Below are positions 11,389 through 20,348 of a stretch of DNA of 64,000 nucleotides, piece after piece (the first letter of the stretch is position 1; each line of letters begins with the position of its first letter). A model generated the notes under the pieces. The model was not told where the DNA came from. It did not search any database and worked only from the letters and a program-made list of their open reading frames with translations. The DNA lies in the NCBI GenBank assembly GCA_951812995.1, contig CATOTD010000001.1:186001-250000 (forward strand). The letters are read 5' to 3'. This DNA comes from an uncultured Gammaproteobacteria bacterium. GTDB lineage: Bacteria > Pseudomonadota > Gammaproteobacteria > Eutrophobiales > Eutrophobiaceae. The translations under genes and the position numbers were made by a program.

Positions 11389-11775
11389 TCACGGGCGCTT
11401 AATGATGCCTTCAATACCACCACTGTAGGCTTTTTCAGCCATTTCTATAAGATTTAAGTCGGCATAATTAAATAAGCGAATGAGCATCGATAGATTTAAA
11501 CCAGATACAATATTGATATTTTCATGTTCTTGTAAACGTTGCGCAATGTTACTCGGCGTTGACCCAAATAGATCCGTTAATACCAGCACGCCATCACCAT
11601 CATTAAGTTCCCTGATTAATAATATTGCGGTTTCGTATAATTCTTCAGGTTCACTTTCTCGATTTGCCGCGAGTAGTTTTACGCGCAATGGATTATGCTT
11701 GACCATAAAGGTTGCGGTGCCAAATAACGCTGCCCCAATCCCATCATGCGATATTATTAAAACCCCTACACTCAT
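11389..11775 (-). CDS. PTS EIIA component, mannose family
   Basis: A 128-aa single-domain EIIA-Man/ManX-type protein. The phosphorylatable His lies in VGVLIISHDGIGAAL (His10). VLTDLFGSTPSNIAQRL is the second family hallmark. It has no fused EIIB domain and there are no EIIB/C/D genes here, so it probably ends a regulatory phosphate relay rather than a transporter, as in other proteobacterial clusters with HprK and PtsN. Start ATG 11775; about 10 bp separate it from ptsH. Confidence 0.9.
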   Translation of the reverse strand: MSVGVLIISHDGIGAALFGTATFMVKHNPLRVKLLAANRESEPEELYETAILLIRELNDGDGVLVLTDLFGSTPSNIAQRLQEHENINIVSGLNLSMLIRLFNYADLNLIEMAEKAYSGGIEGIIKRP

Positions 11776-11790
11776 GTTATCAATCCCATG

Positions 11791-12660
11791 TTATAGATCC
11801 CGGTGTCGTATAATGATTTGCTTGTCTTGTTTTTTAAGTTTTTCCGCGAGATGCTCAGCTACGAATACAGAACGGTGCTGCCCGCCTGTGCAACCAAAGG
11901 CAATACTCAAATAACTACGATCGTCTGACTCAAACTGTGGTATCCAGCGCTCGAAAAAACCGCCAAGATCATTCAGCATTTGTAAAACACGCTCTTGTGT
12001 TGATAAAAAATCAATGATGGGCTGATCCTTGCCAGAGAATTGACGCAAGTGTTTTTTCCAATAGGGGTTTGGCAAACATCTTAGATCAAACACAAAATCT
12101 GCATCTCTAGGGATGCCATTTTTATAGCCAAAAGAAATGATCTGTAATGACAAAGTTGTTTTTTCTCTGCAGGCAATACGTTCGCACACAATGTCACGCA
12201 GTCCATTTAAATCCAGGTAACTGGTGTCGATTCTGAGATCTGCAGCTTGCGCTATCTTGAGCGTGAGTTCGCGTTCTTTATGTATCGCATCAAGCAAGGA
12301 TAAAGAATCAGATGAGAGTGGGTGTTTACGACGTGTTTCACTAAACCGTTTAGTCAAAGTATCATCATCAGCATCAATGAAAATCAATTCTGTTAATACG
12401 TGCTTGTTCAGTAAGGATTTAGCGCGCTTTGGCAGGCTGACAAGATCAGCCCTACTATTACGCGCATCTATGCCTATGGCAATCAGAGGCGCAAGACCCA
12501 TAGCACGCTCGGAAAATTGCCTGATGAGTTCATTGAACAGACTCAGCGGAAGGTTGTCGATAGTGTAATAGGAAAGATCTTCAAGCGTATTTAAGACAAC
12601 TGTTTTACCAGCACCTGATAAACCGCTGACAATGATAAGTCGACGATCTTTTACATTCAT
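11791..12660 (-). CDS. rapZ: RNase adapter protein RapZ (YvcJ family)
   Basis: A 289-aa P-loop protein. In E. coli it directs RNase E to the GlmZ small RNA and so controls GlmS and amino-sugar supply. Walker A is IVSGLSGAGKTVVLNTLEDL at the N-terminus. Conserved family segments include GIDARNS, ELIFIDADDDTLTKRFSETR, FGYKNGIPRDADFVFDLRCL and IAFGCTGGQHRSVFVAE. Start ATG 12660 overlaps the hprK stop by 4 bp. Length is typical. The RNA role is inferred from the E. coli homologue. Confidence 0.93.
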   Translation of the reverse strand: MNVKDRRLIIVSGLSGAGKTVVLNTLEDLSYYTIDNLPLSLFNELIRQFSERAMGLAPLIAIGIDARNSRADLVSLPKRAKSLLNKHVLTELIFIDADDDTLTKRFSETRRKHPLSSDSLSLLDAIHKERELTLKIAQAADLRIDTSYLDLNGLRDIVCERIACREKTTLSLQIISFGYKNGIPRDADFVFDLRCLPNPYWKKHLRQFSGKDQPIIDFLSTQERVLQMLNDLGGFFERWIPQFESDDRSYLSIAFGCTGGQHRSVFVAEHLAEKLKKQDKQIIIRHRDL

Positions 12661-13676
12661 TTATTTTTCGCTGATTGCATGAATCTGGCTTGTCTTTTTG
12701 CAAATATTTCAGCCGCATTATAACCGCTGACACGTAAAATATGATTCTGTGCTGCACACTCCATCATAATAGCAAGATTACGGCCTGATGCGACTGGTAG
12801 GGTTATTTCAGGTATCTCCACGTCTAAAATATTCCGTGTGCTGTAACTCCCTTCAAGCCGATCAAATGCCAGTAATTTTTTTGAGTCCATGGATTGTAAC
12901 TGCACGATCAAATTAAGATATTTATTTCTCTTGATAGCACTGTCACCAAATAGTTCGCGCACATTCATAATGCCCAATCCTCGGACTTCAAGAAAATCTT
13001 GCAATGTTTTCGGGCAAGTGCCGTTGATGATGTCGGGTGCAATCCTGGAAAATACGGGTGCATCGTCTGCAATGAGCCGATGTCCGCGAGAAATCAGTTC
13101 CAATGCCAGTTCACTTTTACCTATCCCGCTAGAACCTGTTATTAATACGCCTATCGTCATGACCTCCATATAAACACCATGCAGTGTCAATACTTCGGCA
13201 AACAGGTTGCTTAGAAAATAATAGAGTATATCCACTAACTGATTACCGTTGATGGGTGAAGTGAATAACGGAATGCTGTGTTCATTGCTCTTGCGCTTGA
13301 GCAGCGTGGGTACCTTGCAACCATCTGCAACAATGACACAAGCAGGTTGGCTACGAAATATCTGGGCGATGGCATCGCGCATGGAAATATCTCTCAAGCT
13401 GTCAAGATATTGGATTTCCATATTGCCAATAATTTGTATCTGGTGTGGGTGAATCAAGTTTAAATGACCCACTAGGGAAAGGCTTTGCGTAGCCACAGCG
13501 TCGAGTGATGATGAGCGTTTGCGGGTGTTCTTTTTGGATGGTTTTTTTGTGGCTTCTTCATCACGAACAATGGCATGTTTCGCGCCCTGTTGGCCGGCTA
13601 CCCATTTAAGTTCTAATTTTTTATGATGTGTGGCATAGAGATCATCAATACTTAACTGATTAGTGAGTCCGGTCAT
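12657..13676 (-). CDS. hprK: HPr kinase/phosphorylase
   Basis: A 339-aa bifunctional enzyme that phosphorylates a Ser of HPr with ATP and reverses it by phosphorolysis. Walker A is TGSSGIGKSELALELISRGH (about residues 180-199), followed by RLIADDAPVF. The HprK signature LEVRGLGIMNVRELFGDSAI is intact. The N-terminal domain has a basic, Ser-rich insertion (KKPSKKNTRKRSSSLD, about residues 45-60). HprK is uncommon in enteric gammaproteobacteria but common in beta- and some non-enteric gammaproteobacteria, where it sits with ptsN and rapZ as here. Confidence 0.93.
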   Translation of the reverse strand: MTGLTNQLSIDDLYATHHKKLELKWVAGQQGAKHAIVRDEEATKKPSKKNTRKRSSSLDAVATQSLSLVGHLNLIHPHQIQIIGNMEIQYLDSLRDISMRDAIAQIFRSQPACVIVADGCKVPTLLKRKSNEHSIPLFTSPINGNQLVDILYYFLSNLFAEVLTLHGVYMEVMTIGVLITGSSGIGKSELALELISRGHRLIADDAPVFSRIAPDIINGTCPKTLQDFLEVRGLGIMNVRELFGDSAIKRNKYLNLIVQLQSMDSKKLLAFDRLEGSYSTRNILDVEIPEITLPVASGRNLAIMMECAAQNHILRVSGYNAAEIFAKRQARFMQSAKNK

Positions 13677-13680
13677 ATTG

Positions 13681-14127
13681 TCAGCCTGTTAATAATGAAA
13701 ATATTTCCATCGCAGAACACGATTGTCTGAGCCGACTGATCATTTTTGTATTGCTGCATATCTCGGCCAAGGTCGCTAGTGTTTGCAGATGTTCATCGGT
13801 CGAATTTTCTGGAACGATAAGTGCAAAGATCAGATCGACCGGGGCTTTATCAACGGCATCGTAATCAATGCCTACGCCAAGTTTTAGAAATGCAGCAATG
13901 GTTTTTTCATTGTCTTTCAAACGACCATGCGGAATTGCAATACCGTTGCCAAGACCTGTGCTACCGAGTCTTTCGCGGGCACACAAACAATCAAAAACTT
14001 CTATTTGTGATGTGCTGTTATCAGCATCGGCAATGCTTTTTGCTAATGTGTCCAACGCATCTTTTTTGCTGCGACAGTCCATGTCGAGCAGAATGCGTTT
14101 AGATGATAAAATATCTGCAATCTTCAC
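13681..14127 (-). CDS. ptsN: PTS EIIA-Ntr (nitrogen regulatory)
   Basis: A 148-aa EIIA of the PtsN type. The phospho-His lies in LGNGIAIPHGRLKDNEKTIA (about residues 63-82). LIVPENSTDEHLQTLATLAE is also family-typical. It starts with GTG at 14127 (reads KIADILSSKRILLDMD). It belongs to the lptB-rpoN-hpf-ptsN block and probably takes phosphate from HPr to adjust nitrogen, potassium or envelope regulation, as in other proteobacteria (inference). Confidence 0.92.
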   Translation of the reverse strand: MKIADILSSKRILLDMDCRSKKDALDTLAKSIADADNSTSQIEVFDCLCARERLGSTGLGNGIAIPHGRLKDNEKTIAAFLKLGVGIDYDAVDKAPVDLIFALIVPENSTDEHLQTLATLAEICSNTKMISRLRQSCSAMEIFSLLTG

Positions 14128-14165
14128 GCTGTTAATAAATGTATTATCAAGTTTAAATAGACTGC

Positions 14166-14492
14166 TTATTCAATGTTTTGATCTGTCAATCGACCTTCGC
14201 CACGATGGTGGTTGCTCAACTTTTCTTTGTGTTTTTTTAATTGTCGATCGAGTTTATCGATTAATCCATCGATAGCAGTATACATATCCGTTTGTTCATT
14301 GCCCGCAAACAAATTACCGCGGTTGACATGTACTGTCGCTTCTGCTTTTTGTCGTTCTTTTTCGACACTTAAGATGACATGAATATTAGTGATATGTTCA
14401 AAATGACGCTCCAACCGTTCAAATTTTTTTTCAACATATAATTTTAGTGAGTCAGTAATATCAACGTGATGGCCCGTTATATTAATTTGCAT
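14166..14492 (-). CDS. hpf: Ribosome hibernation promoting factor (HPF/RaiA family)
   Basis: A 108-aa short-form hibernation factor that binds the 30S decoding region in stationary phase. It opens MQINITGHHVDITDSLKLYV and has KKFERLERHFEHITNIHVIL, followed by EATVHVNRGNLFAGNEQTDM and IDGLIDKLDRQLKKHKEKL. It lies between rpoN and ptsN, the standard gammaproteobacterial position. Confidence 0.93.
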   Translation of the reverse strand: MQINITGHHVDITDSLKLYVEKKFERLERHFEHITNIHVILSVEKERQKAEATVHVNRGNLFAGNEQTDMYTAIDGLIDKLDRQLKKHKEKLSNHHRGEGRLTDQNIE

Positions 14493-14519
14493 AATATCTC
14501 CTGATATTGATTGTTATAT

Positions 14520-16001
14520 TCAAGCAAGTCTTTTTCGCTTATTTGATGGCGGCAACGCCATTTCTTCTCTGTATTTTGCGACGGTTCTTCTGGCAACATT
14601 AATGCCTTGATCTTTTAATATAGTTGCTATCTTACTGTCGCTTAGTGGTTGGTCTGGCGTTTCGGCAATTATCAATTTTTTAATCAGTGCGCGTATGGCT
14701 GTTGAAGAACAAGTACCCCCATAATTGGTCCCGACATGACTGGAAAAAAAGTATTTAAGTTCAAATATACCCCGCGGCGTATGTATATATTTGCGTGTGG
14801 TAACCCGAGAGATAGTCGATTCATGCATACCAAGTGTTTCCGCAACATCATGCAGTACCAGAGGTTTCATCGCTTCTGTCCCGTATTCTAAAAACGCACG
14901 CTGACGTTCTACTATACACGTTGCGACACGTAATAAAGTCTCGCTACGGCTGCGTATGCTTTTAATAAACCAGCGTGCTTCTTGCAGATGTGATTTAAGC
15001 GAGACATTGTCATTACTGTTATCTGCACGACGAATAAGATTAGTGTAGGCTACGTTTACGCGCAAGTTTGGAATACCATCCGTGTTCAGATCGACCTTCC
15101 AGACCCCCTTTACTTTTTTAACATACACATCCGGCATGACGTATTCTGTGTGGGCATCACTGATTGCATTGCCAGGGCGTGGATTCATGGACTGGATAAG
15201 TGTGATGACTTCAGTCAACGCCGCTTGACCCAGTTTCATCTTGCGCATGAGTTGCTTGTAATCATGTGCTGCCAGCAGATCCAGATAATGGGTGATCAAT
15301 CGTTCAGCTTCTGGCAGTCGCGGTGTGGCTACGTCATATTGCTTTAGCTGCAGGCTTAGGCATTCCTTAATATCTCTGGCACCCACGCCAGGCGGCCCTA
15401 GTCCCTGGATCATGCTTAAGACGGCTTCCACTTCTTCAATACCCACATCGTCGAGTGCTTCGGCAACGACTGCTAGTATATCTTCGAGACTGCCGTTTAA
15501 ATAACCATCATCATTAAGCGAATCTATAATTGTTAGCGCGATCACTTTGTCGCTATCGGTTATTTTTAGCAGATTAAGTTGTTCTTCAAGATGTTCGCGC
15601 AGAGAGTTTTTACCGGGCGCCTGATTTTCAAAACCATCGTAGGTGCTCTTGTCGCCGCTGTTCTTTGTGTAATTGGGTATACTGTCATAGATAGTATCCC
15701 AGCCGCTATCTACCGGGAGTTCGTCGGGTATCGTTGTTTGGCTTAAATCTGTCACATTATCAGTAGCATCAGTCTCTTTTATCAGATCAGGTTCCAGCGT
15801 TTCTGTTTCACTGCCATTTGCGCTGTCGTCTGTTTTTTTCTGGTCGCTGTCATCCAATTCCAGCATCATATTGGATTCTAGTGCTTCTTGAATCTCGATC
15901 TGAAGCTCAATACTAGATAGCTGCAACAGGCGAATTGCCTGCTGTAACTGTGGGGTCATTGTCAGGCTTGGCCCGATTCTTAATTGTAATGATGGCTTCA
16001 T
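14520..16001 (-). CDS. rpoN: RNA polymerase sigma-54 factor
   Basis: A 493-aa sigma-54. The N-terminal activator-responsive region I reads LRIGPSLTMTPQLQQAIRLL with QLSSIELQIEIQEALESN. An acidic linker of about residues 50-120 follows (rich in D/E/S/T). The C-terminus has an HTH region (LGMHESTISRVTTRKYIHTP) and the RpoN box ARRTVAKYREEMALPPSNKR. The catalogue of sigma-54 promoters in the window was not searched exhaustively. It is immediately downstream of lptB. Confidence 0.95.
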   Translation of the reverse strand: MKPSLQLRIGPSLTMTPQLQQAIRLLQLSSIELQIEIQEALESNMMLELDDSDQKKTDDSANGSETETLEPDLIKETDATDNVTDLSQTTIPDELPVDSGWDTIYDSIPNYTKNSGDKSTYDGFENQAPGKNSLREHLEEQLNLLKITDSDKVIALTIIDSLNDDGYLNGSLEDILAVVAEALDDVGIEEVEAVLSMIQGLGPPGVGARDIKECLSLQLKQYDVATPRLPEAERLITHYLDLLAAHDYKQLMRKMKLGQAALTEVITLIQSMNPRPGNAISDAHTEYVMPDVYVKKVKGVWKVDLNTDGIPNLRVNVAYTNLIRRADNSNDNVSLKSHLQEARWFIKSIRSRSETLLRVATCIVERQRAFLEYGTEAMKPLVLHDVAETLGMHESTISRVTTRKYIHTPRGIFELKYFFSSHVGTNYGGTCSSTAIRALIKKLIIAETPDQPLSDSKIATILKDQGINVARRTVAKYREEMALPPSNKRKRLA

Positions 16002-16059
16002 ATTGAATAAGTTTAGCTCAAAATTGACTGGTTTGGTTTAATACTGGCAAGTGACCGTG

Positions 16060-16785
16060 TTACAGTGAAAATTGTTCTCCTAAATAGACATCCCTGACTC
16101 GCTGATTATTTAATATTTGTTCTGGCGTACCTTCAGCAAGCACGCTACCATTATCAACAATATACGTCCGACCACAGGTTTCCAGGGTTTCACGAAAATT
16201 ATGATCAGTGATTAAGATGCCGATACCGTGTTCACAGAGTCGCTGTATCATATGTTGAATATCAGTAATTGAAATAGGATCTATCCCCGCGAAAGGCTCA
16301 TCTAGCAAAAGAAAACGCGGTTCTGAAGCAAGCGCCCTTGCTATTTCTAGTCGCCGCCGTTCTCCGCCTGAAAGACTCATCCCCAGATTATCTCTGAGGT
16401 GGGCAATATGAAACTCCTGCAATAAAGATTCAAGTCGTTGTTTTGCTTTACGTCGATCATGTGGCCGACGGGTTTCGAGTATTGCCATAATATTATCTGC
16501 GACCGTCAATTTTCTGAACACAGAGGCCTCTTGTGGCAAATAACCGAGACCAAGGTGTGAACGCTGGTCCATACTCAGCCTGCTGATTTCCTGATTGTCG
16601 AGGTGTATTGTGCCACCATCTGACGGCACCAATCCGACGATCATATAAAAACTGGTTGTTTTACCGGCACCGTTCGGGCCGAGCAAGCCAACGGTTTCAC
16701 CACTTTCGATCGATAGACTCACATCCGTTACAACTTGTCTCGACCGATACGATTTTGAGAGGTGACGTACAGATAAAATGCTCAT
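16060..16785 (-). CDS. lptB: LPS export ABC transporter ATPase LptB
   Basis: A 241-aa ATPase powering LptFG extraction of lipopolysaccharide toward the Lpt bridge. Walker [21 protein letters not shown] (from about residue 32), Q-loop [13 protein letters not shown], signature [18 protein letters not shown], Walker [15 protein letters not shown] and the switch His in [13 protein letters not shown] are all present. ATG 16785 ([15 protein letters not shown]) is preferred over an upstream TTG. The sequence immediately upstream is an IS256-type relic (IS-E), so lptC/lptA are not adjacent as usual; an outward IS promoter is possible. Confidence 0.94.
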   Translation of the reverse strand: MSILSVRHLSKSYRSRQVVTDVSLSIESGETVGLLGPNGAGKTTSFYMIVGLVPSDGGTIHLDNQEISRLSMDQRSHLGLGYLPQEASVFRKLTVADNIMAILETRRPHDRRKAKQRLESLLQEFHIAHLRDNLGMSLSGGERRRLEIARALASEPRFLLLDEPFAGIDPISITDIQHMIQRLCEHGIGILITDHNFRETLETCGRTYIVDNGSVLAEGTPEQILNNQRVRDVYLGEQFSL

Positions 16786-16812
16786 GACAATCAACTAATA
16801 TGTTACTTCTTA

Positions 16813-17166
16813 AGAGTCTTTCCCGAATTCTGTGTAACTGCCGTTGGTTAAACGAAGTCCTTTAGTCGGTCTTCGAATTCGATCATAAAGCGATTCATCG
16901 CTGGTTGCTAATATTTAATCGACATAGTCCACTGCTTTGATGCATCTTGAATGGCCAGATAGCTCACCTTTCTGGTAGCGTCATCGGTTGGGAACAACTT
17001 ACGTTTTTTGATGGCTTTCCTGATGACGCTGTTGAGCGATGCAATGGCGTTGGTGGTATAGATTGCCTTGCGCAAGTCCTGCGGGTAATCAAACAGGGTG
17101 TTGAGGTTCTGCCAATGACTCTGCCAGGAACGGCTGGTCTTAGGGTATTTGGCATCCCATTCGTCG
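16813..17166 (-). mobile_element. IS-E, 3' part of a third IS256-family element
   Basis: The minus strand encodes the transposase C-terminus: WDAKYPKTSRSWQSHWQNLN, YTTNAIASLNSVIRKAIKKR, then KQWTMSI, with the last residues near 16848. The outer end GAGTCTTTCCCGAATTCTGT resembles IS256-type termini. The 5' part lies at 19929-20348 beyond the inserted IS-A2/IS-B2. Roughly 75 codons are missing at the junction, so a deletion accompanied or followed the insertion. Confidence 0.75.
16848..17166 (-). pseudogene. IS-E transposase, C-terminal fragment
   Basis: Fragment of an IS256-family transposase with the conserved YTTNAIASLNSVIRKAIKKR segment. A stop (from TAA/TTA sequence) interrupts after QWTMSIKY, and a short tail NRFMIEFEDRLKDFV continues in the family pattern to 16848. 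Dead fragment. Confidence 0.7.
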
Positions 17167-18358
17167 GTAGTGTCAATAATCTTTCACACTTTCTGATTTG
17201 GCTTTCCCTTAAATCTGGTTGTTACCCGATCTGAAAGTCCTTTTCTTTATCCATCTCTTGGAGCAAATCCATGTTCAGATATGTCCGCGTTCCCCACTAG
17301 CTCCCCGCGATGTGTCTTAGCCTTGCCGCACACAACATCAACGCCGAGTTGCCATCCGGGAATGCACACACTACTCGTGTTCGCCGCCTGATTTCTCGGA
17401 TGATCCTCTCCAAAGGATTGTTAGTCCGAATGCGAATCCAGTGCTCTGCCAGAAACCGATAATACGTCAGGGTCTCTGCCATGCACTACCCAGCCAATCC
17501 GCTACACTCGATAACTTCATGTCCCTGAGCTTCTTCTCGACCTCTGTGGCCTTATGCCTGGCTACTTCCAGATATTCAGATGCATGGATAGCCTGCAACA
17601 TGCGAGAGACTTCTTTGACACGACCACGAGGCACATGACTGAAGACGTTGCGGTAGAAGTGCACAATACAACGCTGCCAGCCAGCTTCAGGGTAGAAGTC
17701 ACCGATCGACTCCTTGCGCCCAAGACAGGCATCACTGAGCACCAACCTGATGCCCTTGAGACCGCGTGCCTGCAAATGACGCAGGAATCCTGACCATCCC
17801 ACCTTATCCTCCTTAGTACCTTCAACAATCCCTGGAATGCGGCGGTAGCCATCGTCCCCAACACCGATGGCGACTAGAACAGAAACGTTCTTCACTGCAC
17901 CGCCCCAACTGCGTTTGAGTACAACACCGTCCAGGTATACATAAGGGAAATCGCCCTCTATGGGGCGATTACGCCACTCTTCAATCTGCCCATAGATACG
18001 CTGGTTGAGCTTTGAAATAGTCCCTAAGCTGACACGGGTACCCCACAATGCTGCGGTAATGTTTTCTACACGTTGTACTGAAACACCTGCCAGATACATC
18101 TCGATCAGTGCCTCTTCAATTGACGCTACACGGTGCCGATAGCGCTCTATGATGGCCATCTCAAAGGTCTGCTTGCGTAGCTTCGGCATCTTTAACTCAA
18201 GCTCTCCGGCCCTTGTGTGGCACTTCCTGGTGTAGCTACCAGACCGGTCGTCTTTGCGCGTCTCAGTGCGTTCGTATCGATCAGCACCCACCAGCGCATC
18301 AGCCTCAGCGTCCAGAATCTGGTTGCGGGTGTCTTCCACAGTCTTCAGTACCACTTTG

Positions 18359-19744
18359 GAGTTATAACCGAATCTGGTGTCTGAATAAATTTGAAGTATG
18401 CGGCGTGCCTTGCTGGAATCGGTTTTGTCTAGCAATCGAAAGTAACAAGAGGAGCACGCCACACATGACAAAAGATACTGTGATTAATCTGGGTACACCA
18501 GAGGATATTGACCCGTTGACTGAATTGCTACGTAGCGGTGCCAAACAGCTGATAACAGAAGCGATTCAGGCGGAGTTGGCCGAGTTGATGGCAAGTTTTG
18601 ATAATCAGAAAACGAGTGAAGGCAGACAGCGTGTTGTGCGCAATGGCTATCACCCAGAACGAGAAGTATTGACCGGTGTTGGCAAAGTACCAGTGTCGGT
18701 GCCAAAGATCCGTAGCCGAGAAGGCGAGCCTGAGAGCTTCCAATCGTTAATAGTGCCTCCTTACATCCGGCGTACAGCGACCCTGGACGCGGCGATTCCC
18801 TGGCTTTATTTGCAGGGTGTTTCGAGTGGTCAGATGCAGAGCGCCCTGGAAGTGATTGTCGGGCCTGATGCCAAGGGCTTATCCGCCAATGCAGTTGGTC
18901 GCCTGAAACGTCAGTGGGAATCAGAGTACAAAACCTGGAGTACACGTTCAGTGACTGACGAATGGGTCTATATCTGGGCTGATGGCATCTACAGTGGTCT
19001 TCGAGGTGACGATGGTTGATTGTGTTGTCTGGTCATCATTGGCGTGAACAGCCGCGGTCAGAAGCACTTCCTGGCAATTAAGGATGGTGTCAGGGAATCG
19101 AAGCAGAGCTGGTGAGAAGTCTTGTTGTCGTTGAAACAGCGAGGTTTAAACCAACCACCGAAGCTGGCGATTGGCGACGGTGCTCTGGGATTCTGGGTAG
19201 CATTGGAAGAAGTCTATCCTGAGACAACAGCACAACGCTACTGGATGCATAAGACCGGTAATGTACTGAACTATCTGCCGAAGTCTGTCCAGGAGAAAGC
19301 GAAACAAGGGCTACATGACATTTGGATGGCAGAGGGGCGCACTGATGCAGAGAAGGCATTTGATGCATTTGAGGAACGTTTTGGGGCGAAGTATCCGAAG
19401 GCAGTGGCCATGCTTATCGAAAGACCGTGATGCGTTGCTGGCATTTTATGACTTTCCAGCAGAGCACTGGAGCCACATCAGGACAACGAATGTCACCCCG
19501 TCGAGTTTTGCCACAATCCGGCACAGGACACGGCAAGCGAAAGGTCGTATCACACGAATAACGATGCTGACGATGATCTACAAGATGGGATTATGTGCCG
19601 AAGATTCCTGGCGCAAACTGCGAGGCTTCAGACACCTGGCGAAGGTGATTGGAGGCGTGAAGCTTAAAGATGGAATCGAAGTAACTGAGAACGACAAGGC
19701 AACCGCATGATTAACTTGTCAGACACTACTTTTGACAATAGCTC
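18359..19744 (+). mobile_element. IS-B2, nested in IS-A2
   Basis: A 1386-bp element with ends GAGTTATAACCGAATCTGGT and (inward) GAGCTATTGTCAAAAGTAGT. It is flanked by CCACTTTG at 18351-18358 and 19745-19752. It appears nearly identical to IS-B3 (32787-34171), including the same inactivating mutations. Confidence 0.9.
18465..19710 (+). pseudogene. IS256-family transposase (IS-B2), broken
   Basis: ATG 18465 (MTKDTVINLGTPEDIDPLTE) with GAGGAG upstream. The frame stops at a TGA right after SGLRGDDG (19017-19019), a second TGA follows SKQSW, and one extra C in GTGGCCATGC shifts the frame after AVAMLIERP. Beyond these the family C-terminus (AEHWSHIRTTNVTPSSFATI) is intact to 19710. All three lesions are shared with IS-B3. 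Confidence 0.88.
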
Positions 19745-19928
19745 CCACTTTGTTGAGATGGCCCTGCAGTTCCTGTTCATCAATAGGGACTACATTGTTC
19801 AAGTGCTTGCTTGTATCATCGCTCATGGCGGTTCTTCTCCTGGTCAAATAAATGGTTATGTCACTTTTTATTTAACCAGATAAAGGAAAACCGCCTCTTC
19901 AAATTTGCGAAAGATAATTTACGTTATC

Positions 19929-20348
19929 CAGAACTTGGCACCTTCGTGCTCTGACAGCCACAGCCCTAAAAGCACTTTGTGCCCGTCCAGGTTCACGCCC
20001 AGTGCCAAATAAGACAGCCTTGTTGATGACTTTCTTGTCCTGGCGGATTTTAACGACTATGCAGTCAAGGTATGCGCTGGGGTATATCAGCACCAGTGGC
20101 CGATTGCCACGCAATCACCTTTGCTGTCACGCGCGAGAGCAGACTGGTTGAGACCGCCACGCCCTACATTTCCTGAAACAGCGCGACAATGTCACAGGTG
20201 GTATTGCCTTTGGCATAGAGACTGAGAATCTTGTCATCCATACCGGTGTAGCGAGATGGGTGTTGCTTGACCAGTGCTGGCGCAAAGCTGTCCTCTCTGT
20301 CGCGGGGTGTTTCCAGCTCGACTTCGCCCTCTTCAGTGCACAGAATCT
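19929..20348 (-). mobile_element. IS-E, 5' part
   Basis: Minus-strand coding relic of an IS256-type transposase: EGEVELETPRDREDSFAP, RYTGMDDKILSLYAKGNTTC, a TAG after FQEM, then GVAVSTSLLSRVTAKVI and [17 protein letters not shown], ending near EGAKFW at the IS-A2 boundary. The true N-terminus was removed by IS-D1. Confidence 0.75.

Larger units (their letters stand above)
17222..19826 (-). pseudogene. IS-A2 transposase, interrupted by IS-B2
   Basis: The N-terminal part is on the 19753-19826 side. The main part is 17467-18358 (with GADRYERTETRKDDRSGSYT and YVYLDGVVLKRSWGG), and the C-terminal part (TYYRFLAEHWIRIRTNNPL) is in another frame from about 17482. The frameshift after SAWQRP and the TAG after HIAGS are the same lesions as in the other IS-A copies. 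Confidence 0.8.
17167..19928 (-). mobile_element. IS-A2 carrying nested IS-B2
   Basis: Left end GTAGTGTCAATAATCTTTCA at 17167 and right end ACGTTATC at 19928 match IS-A. IS-B2 (18359-19744) is inserted inside, with a perfect 8-bp target duplication CCACTTTG on both sides. IS-A2 itself interrupts IS-E but has no matching flanks, consistent with a later deletion. Confidence 0.85.
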
